Source: Ochotona curzoniae (Eukaryota; Chordata; Mammalia; Lagomorpha; Ochotonidae). Taken from it: a stretch of 64,000 nt of DNA. Below are positions 58,215-64,000 of this stretch, piece after piece. Under the pieces are notes generated by a model. That model made no database searches, was not told the DNA's origin, and worked only from the letters and a program-made list of their open reading frames with translations. Position 1 is the stretch's first letter. Each line of letters opens with the position of its first letter. The stretch spans positions 9,928,501 to 9,992,500 of the forward strand of contig NW_024466607.1 in assembly GCF_017591425.1 (NCBI RefSeq). The letters run 5' to 3'. The translations under genes and the position numbers were made by a program.

Positions 58215-58576
58215 AAGGATACGAACAGGGCCTGGCATGGTAGCCTAGTGGCTAAAGTCCTCACCTTGCATGCACCGGGATCCCATATGGGTGCCAGTTA
58301 GTGTCCTGGCTGCTCCACATCCCATCCAGCTCCCTGTTTGTGGTCTGGGAAAGCAGTAGAGGACAACCCAAAGCCTTGGGATCCTGTGCCCACGTAGGAA
58401 ACCCAGAAGAAGCTCCTGTCTCCTGGTTTCTGATCGGCTCAGTTTGGCCGTTGTGGCCACTTGGGTAATGAACCAGCGGATGGAAGATCTTCCTCTCTGT
58501 CTCTCCTCTCTGTAGATCTGACTTTCCAATGAAAAGAAATAAATCATTTAAAAAAAAAAAAGAAGGACATGAACAG
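58215..58576 (+). mobile_element. full-length lagomorph C-type SINE with target-site duplication
   Basis: Body 58229-58562: 'ggcctggcatggtagcctag' head, 'gggatcccatatgggtgcca', 'gtaatgaaccagcggatgga', 'gaaaagaaataaatca', A-tail. Flanking direct repeats aaggatacgaacag (58215-58228) and aaggacatgaacag (58563-58576) differ at two positions. Confidence 0.93.
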
Positions 58577-58999
58577 CCCAGCTGCGGTGGGCCAAGGATG
58601 GGACCAGGAAGGTGACGGACAGTGAAGGAGTGTGAGAAGAGACTCTCGGGTCCTCTGTGCACAGGGACGCAGCCACTCGCACCTGCCGCTCTGGCCCCGT
58701 TCAGGATGCCCGTGAGCAGTGGGGCACCCTGCAAACCCCTGCTCCTGAGGCACAGCCGCTTTGGGGTTTGCCCACGTGGGAACTTGTGTGCCGGTGTTTG
58801 CTGGAACTTTCTCTATGACACTTGGAAACAGCCAGGCCGCCCTCCAGCAGGTAAGCGCCTTAGTGGGCCATGGTTCGGGTGTGGCTGGTGCTAAAGAGAA
58901 AGGCGTAGAAAGATGCAAGCGATTGGGGTGCAGCCCGACCCAGCGAGCGAAGCCACCCTGAAGAGGAGCTACAGACGCCCCAGGGTGCGAGCGTTCTAG

Positions 59000-59275
59000 A
59001 GGTTTAGGTCAGGGATGAGGGTGTCCCAGGGAGGAGGGAAAGCCCTGTGCCATCGCCCTGTGCTATGCTGTGAGTGTGCGTTTTTGCGGTGTTGGCGTCT
59101 CCAAGGCTGTACCCAGCACAGCTCCAATGGGAACCCATACACTCTGCTGGGCACACTGCAATGGAGGAAATTGTGCATGGCAAGAAGGAAGGCCCAGGGT
59201 GTATGGAATTTTCTTGACTTTCCACTTAATTTTGCTTTGTGTCTGACACTGTCGGAAGAAAAAAAAAAAAAAAGG
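59000..59275 (+). repeat. possible old L1 3' end ending in an A-rich tract
   Basis: 'ggaattttcttgactttcca' followed by 'cttaattttgctttgtgtct' resembles the 3' terminal motif of ancient L1 elements, and an A-rich tract follows (59258-59275). The upstream part was not recognised. Confidence 0.3.
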
Positions 59276-59299
59276 AAACGCAGCGGCTCAGCTTCCTGA

Positions 59300-59665
59300 A
59301 TGCTCACGCTGCAGCGTGAGTGGGCTGCTGCGCAGGCGCAGCCTAGACCAGCCTCTCTGCTTGGGGCGGGACCCGCAGGTGCTAGGTCCGGAGTTTGTGG
59401 GCTTTCTCCATGACCAGCTCGCAGGAGCCGCAGAGAAGTCGGGGGTGGGTGGACGGGGATGCTCCAAAGTGGCCTTTTCTTGTGGTTCGCCGTGGGCTGT
59501 AGCCTTGCGGCGGCGGCGGCTCACTGTAGCTACTGTAATCGTCTTGAGGCTCGGTTTTGCTCACCAGTGCTGCGAGATCACAGTGGGTGTGGCTCCCGCC
59601 GCTCAACCTTGTTATTTATTGTGCCGGGCCCTCAGCTCGCTGAGAGGCTGATCACTGTAATTTCA
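59300..59665. other. GC/CpG-rich patch with NRF1-like site
   Basis: Local CpG enrichment in otherwise ordinary sequence. It contains tgcgcaggcgca at about 59331-59342, close to the NRF1 palindrome, and a CGG trinucleotide run near 59508. A 74-codon minus-strand frame lies at 59382-59606, but no homologue is recognised. It could be a small CpG island, an orphan promoter or an old LTR. Confidence 0.35.
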
Positions 59666-62323
59666 GTCTAATTGGCGTTCCAGAACCTAGACTTGCCCAG
59701 ACTGCCTGAGGCATCTCTGGCACCCACAGGGATGCAGAGCTCTGCACATGCGCGAAGCAGACCCGCACCAGTATGCACAAATGCACCTACAATGCACAGT
59801 GCACTCACACATACACACACTCACGCACAGTGCAACTTACACAGTTACATGTGAACCTGGGCAGTACAGCACAGGCGAGCCCACAGGCCTGCACTGGCAC
59901 GAGCATGTCCTGGCTGAGTAGCCCTCTGTAGAAGAAAGGTGACACACACATGTCCTACTGAATCAGGCCGACCTGGACATGGGTGAGAAAGGGCAGAGTT
60001 AGGCTGGGACCACAGGTGGGCTGCTGGTTCTGGCGAAGCACAGCAGGTCCAGGTTGCCTCTGCCTGAGCTCGGCCTGCAGGACAGCCGTGGTGGTGTGAG
60101 GGGAGGCTGGTGGGCTGTTGCTGTAGGTGCTCCTGTGTGCTGAGTGATCTGGTTTTGGTACCTGGGTCCTGGAGTCCCGCATGCAGCCTGGTCCTTCTGG
60201 CCCTCAGAGTAGGCCTCAGCCAGCACGGGGTGAATAGTCGTCTGGGGACAGGTGTGCCTTCCTCCTGTACAGGAGACAGGTGCACGCTGTGTGCAGCCCT
60301 CTCGCTCACAAGATCATTGTCAGCTTACAGAGGCAACAGCTGAGATAGAGCGAATGTTTTGCCAGGGACCCTGCTGTGGCAGAGCTGTTAGGGGCTGAGT
60401 GTGAGTGTGGCACTGAGCACCTGGTGGTTTTGAGGTTGTGGCTGCGCGTGCTGGGCAGGAGGTGAGTGGAAGGCGTTGGGCTGAGATGGCAGAAGAGGCT
60501 CTCGGCTTCAGCCGTGGTGCAGACATCAAGTCCATGTTCCCTAGTCTGGCCCTTCTCACCTTCCACCCTTCCTGCCTGTCACTGCTGGCTGCTGCCCGCT
60601 GCCTTCACTCAGCCGAATCCTGCTTCTTAGCGCCTCAGCCTGTTCTGAGGGATGACTCAGGATGCCTGGCCAGCTCCTGCTTATCCTGCCATGCCCAGCT
60701 CTGCCCACCCCACAGGATCGGCGCCTGCCTGCCCTGGCTCCTCCTGCCGACCCAGGGTGGTCCTGCTCAGATGTGTGCTGGTGAACCATATCACTGGTCC
60801 TCGGTGCCAGACACAGTGTGGGCAGCCCTGGTGCCCATTTGTTGCCTGGGTAAAGTGTGTGTGGGAGTGTGTATAGCTGTATCCCTCGCCCATGTGTGGG
60901 CTGTGAAAGAGCAAGTCCGGGTCCCTTGCAGCTCTCCAGTGGTAAACAAAGTTTGTTTACCTGACCGAGGCCGGGTCAGAGTGGAAGGGAGGAACAGGGC
61001 GGGGTGGTGGCAGTGGTAGGGTCTGGGGGGTTCCAGGCTGGGGCCTCTCTGTGAGCTAAATCCCAGTACCCAATACCTCTGCCTCAGGCTCCGCAAGAGG
61101 TCTGCTGTCCTGTGGATCTAGGCCCCTGAGTGAACCCAGGGGGTCTCAGCCTTCTGGCTCGGCCCCTCCTGTGGGGCCAGCTCACGTCCTCTTCCCTGTC
61201 CATTTATCAGGTCAGAAGCTCCAGGCTGGTCCGGCTGGACTAGGCCATGGTTTATGTGCCTGTCCTTTCTGACCAGGAAGGGTGGGGACAGGAAGGGGAC
61301 AGCAGGTCCTGTGTGCCTGCTCTGTGGCACTGCCTGCTGTGTCAGGATTGATGCCCCATGCTCCCACCCCAAGACCTGGTCACCAGGCCACCGATGTCCT
61401 TTGCTCAGGTTGAGCCATCCCTGCAGGGGGCCTGGGTGGGCCTGCTGCCAGGAGCTGGCCAGGGCTGGGGAGCCACAGGGTGGAGGCTAGGCAGGAGAGA
61501 AGGACAGTGTTGCCAGACCCCAGCCTGGCTGCAGGCTGAGCCCGAAGGGCACGGGAACTCCCCCAGGGAGTCCTGCCGTCAGCGTGTGAGAGGTGCAGGT
61601 GCACCTCTCTGCCTGGTGTGGTGACGGCAGCTAGGGCTCCAGTGCTCTGGCCCTCAGTGTCCCTAGCTGCAAGTGGGCATCACTTTGGACAGTGCGGGCC
61701 TGCCAGCCGTCATCACTGTGCCCACCTGCAGTGCTGTGCTGGCTTTGTCCCCAACCATCACTCCCTTCTGGGATTCCTTCCTCCCCAGTCTTCCCTGTCA
61801 GCAAAGACAAGTCCCTCACGCATAGTCGCACATGCTACCCTAGACAGGGGTGTATAGAGGGGACCACCCCAGGAGGGAGTCTGTGCAGGGAGCCTGATTC
61901 AGGAGGGGAAGGGAGAGGAATGGTTGGAGGTTTGGCTTGCAGCAGTGTGAGTCCAGGCACACAGGCAGGAGGAGGAGAAAGCCCCCCAGTTGGACAGGGA
62001 AGGCTGCAGGCCTGACACCTTCAGCAGCTCCCCACAGCGGTCTGGCAGGAACCTGGAGCAGCCTGGCTCCCCTCTCATCCCCCACAGCCAGCCTCTCGGG
62101 ACGCAGAGCAGACCCCTCCCCACTCTGCTGCTGCCTGCCACCCACTTTGGCCGCATGTATCACCACAGTAGCCCACGGATGCTCAGTTCGGTGTCCTCAC
62201 ACTGGCCTGCTCTCAATGCCTGCCTGGCCTGTGTGGTAACCTGTCATGCCCAGAACCCATTTAAACCCCAGACTCCTGGGGTTCTAGCCCCGTCCTCCTT
62301 TCTTCCCACCGTCCTTTGCTGTC

Positions 62324-62450
62324 TTAACCACACTCACTATGGTGCCCCCTCTGCCTTAACTGTGCCCACGATGGTGCCCTTGTACTTTAGCCGTGCCCAC
62401 TGTGGTGACCCCTGTGCCTTAGCCATGCCCACTGAGGTGCCCCTCCCAGC
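62324..62450. repeat. minisatellite, 32-bp unit, four imperfect copies
   Basis: Units of the form 'ttaaccgtgcccactatggt' plus 'gccccctgtgcc' start at about 62324, 62356, 62387 and 62419. Confidence 0.85.
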
Positions 62451-63344
62451 CTATCAGAGGATGTGGTTCAGCTGTGTGGGGTCCCTGCTGGTCTGTAGGC
62501 AGCTGGTTCTCTGGTACAGTGAGTGGTCACTGCTGGTCCCCAGGTCTCAGTTTCCCTGTATGTGCCCTAGGGCTGTGAGTTAAGGCTGAGCCAGGAATGT
62601 CAAGTTTTGGCTTTGTGTGGGACTAGGGGTTGCCATGGAAACAAACTGTGGGAGGGGCATCACACACCTCTTAGGTCCTCTTCTTATGCCCTCAGCCTGG
62701 GATCTCTGCATAGGAAGGGCCCCCAGAGGCTAGTTCTAAGGTACCCACCCCCTGGCTCCTGTGGTTTTCGAGGTGGGAGAAGAAAGGGCAGAGTGTGCTG
62801 GGCAGGGTTGGGGTCAGGGCTGTGTGGATCCAGGGGCCTCTGTTCACACCCTTTGAGCCTTAGGCATCTTTCCCTGGGTGGGTGTGGGCTATTCTCCACC
62901 CCCAGGGCTGCCACCAGCAAGGCCAAAGCCATGGGCATGGCCTCCAGTGTGCTTAGGGCTGAAGATGCCACTTGGGACCCGCATGCCCTCTAGGGCCTGG
63001 ACACAGGAAGGGAGGCGCTCTGCTGTGGGGATGAGCTGCAGCCTCCTGTGTGACCCCTGCTTCTGGTGCTGCCACCCCCTTTCCCTTGGGCGAGGCCCCA
63101 GAGGTCAACCTGCTGCCCTGCCCTGGAGCCTGCGGGCAGGAAGGCCAGGTCTCTGCAGGTGGCAAAGCCCAGCCCGCCAGGGAGCCGGCCCCTCTCCGCC
63201 GGATACCGCTGCCCGGCCGCCTTCCGCTCCTCGTGGCCAAACCACTCCTGGGCTTGGTTGGCCTTGGGAGCCGCTCGCCCTTCCTGGGGTGCGCTCCCTA
63301 TCCGGCCCGCCGGTGCTCAAGGCCAGAGCCGCAGGTCGCCACTC

Positions 63345-63361
63345 GCCGCCAGGGGGCGCTG
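63345..63361 (+). promoter_or_regulatory. CTCF-like motif, plus strand
   Basis: gccgccagggggcgctg matches the CTCF core consensus (ccasyagrkggcrs) closely. It lies in a CpG-rich stretch (about 63170-63420). Confidence 0.6.
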
Positions 63362-64000
63362 CGACACCGCTGGACCACCAGCCGCACGGGTTCTCGAGTG
63401 TCCGGGAGCCTTGTGGGGCCCCAAGGCCTTGAGTTGTGGGCGTCCCTCCTTAAGTTAGGAAGCCGCTTCCCAGAGATCCCTGAGCCCGGACGTTTCCCGG
63501 GGGAGAGGGGGTGTGTAGGGTGAGGAGGGATTGTCGTCGTCTCCCGAGTATTCATGACATTGTCGTTCTGGGATCCTTGGGTTCGAGTCCTGGCTGTGCT
63601 TGTCCAGCCGTTTGTCCTAGCTTCTCTGTGCAGGTTTTCATCTCTGCGGGACGGCATGGTAAGAGAAGCCAGGGCGAGTGTCCCAGGTGGAGGGGTCTGG
63701 AAGCAGGCAGGGGCAGGCTTTTCACCAGTCAGCGGGCAAGCGGCTGGCAAGTGCTGCAGCACCCGAGGAGGCCACACGGGGTCAGCAGAGGACACCGCTG
63801 CGCTCCCAGGAGTGGTCGCGGGCTGAAGACCGGCCCTGAGAGGGACCCTGAGGCAGCCCCAGGCCAGGGGGTGGCTGGACACCCTCTCCCGTTTTCACCT
63901 CTGCACGCAGCCTGCTTTTCTCTTCCCCCTAACCAGAAGCCACCAATCCCCATTCCTCTGCTTCTGATAAGGGCCGTCTTGCTGAGCCTACATGTCCACT

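Larger units (their letters stand above)
53690..64000. other. intergenic region downstream of FBLN2
   Basis: 10.3 kb with no credible protein gene. It holds SINEs, an inverted repeat, a possible LTR, two CTCF-like motifs, a GC-rich patch and a minisatellite, each listed separately. In human the next gene is WNT7A on the opposite strand and far away (established knowledge), so a gene-free interval is expected. Confidence 0.7.

Noticed and set aside
59382..59606. 74-codon minus-strand frame as a new small gene
   Set aside because: No homology recognised, no splice or polyadenylation context consistent with a gene, and the GC-rich composition makes open frames likely. Mentioned only as part of the CpG-rich patch.
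1..64000. CRISPR arrays, operons, bacterial or phage systems
   Set aside because: Spliced exons, SINEs, MIR and L1 relics and a CpG island show this is vertebrate nuclear DNA. No regularly spaced repeat array or prokaryotic gene organisation is present.

Overview
This is a stretch of mammalian nuclear genome carrying essentially one complete gene, FBLN2 (fibulin-2, a secreted extracellular-matrix glycoprotein), on the + strand. Seventeen coding exons can be traced by splice sites and reading phase from the initiator ATG at 18513 to the TGA at 53297-53299. Joined, they encode 1208 residues when every exon is included, or 1161 when the 141-bp exon at 42133-42273 is skipped. A CpG-rich, TATA-less promoter region at about 600-1080 holds the probable non-coding exon 1 (ending at 874 or 820), and a polyadenylation signal lies at 53661-53666.

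The host is a lagomorph, on the evidence of the dispersed repeats: about twenty copies of a tRNA-derived, A-tailed SINE of the lagomorph C-repeat type (start like 'gggcctggcatggtagcctag', internal 'gggatcccatatgggtgcc', end 'aataaataaat'). The young copies look to me more like pika (Ochotona) than rabbit, but that is inference from memory of the family.

Layout: 1-600, upstream flank with no recognised feature; 600-1080, CpG island and exon 1; 875-18498, intron 1 (17.6 kb) with SINEs, an old L1 fragment, MIR relics and microsatellites; 18499-19779, large exon 2 (signal peptide plus the whole N domain); 19780-33966, intron 2 (14.2 kb); 33967-38197, exons 3-5 (three anaphylatoxin-like modules); 38990-52055, exons 6-17 (eleven EGF-like modules, nearly one per exon, almost all introns in phase 1); 52942-53299, exon 18 (C-terminal fibulin module and stop); 53300-about 53685, 3' UTR; then 10.3 kb of intergenic DNA with SINEs, a 23-bp perfect inverted repeat, a possible solo LTR, two strong CTCF-like motifs in divergent orientation, a GC-rich patch with an NRF1-like site and a 32-bp minisatellite. 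In human the next gene downstream is WNT7A, far away; no part of it is seen here.

I found no undescribed gene system. The most notable points are a GC-AG intron (intron 4), the cassette EGF exon with a weak-looking TAG acceptor, an RGDS motif at the end of exon 2 that I do not recall in human fibulin-2, the divergent CTCF pair downstream, and the 23-bp inverted repeat.
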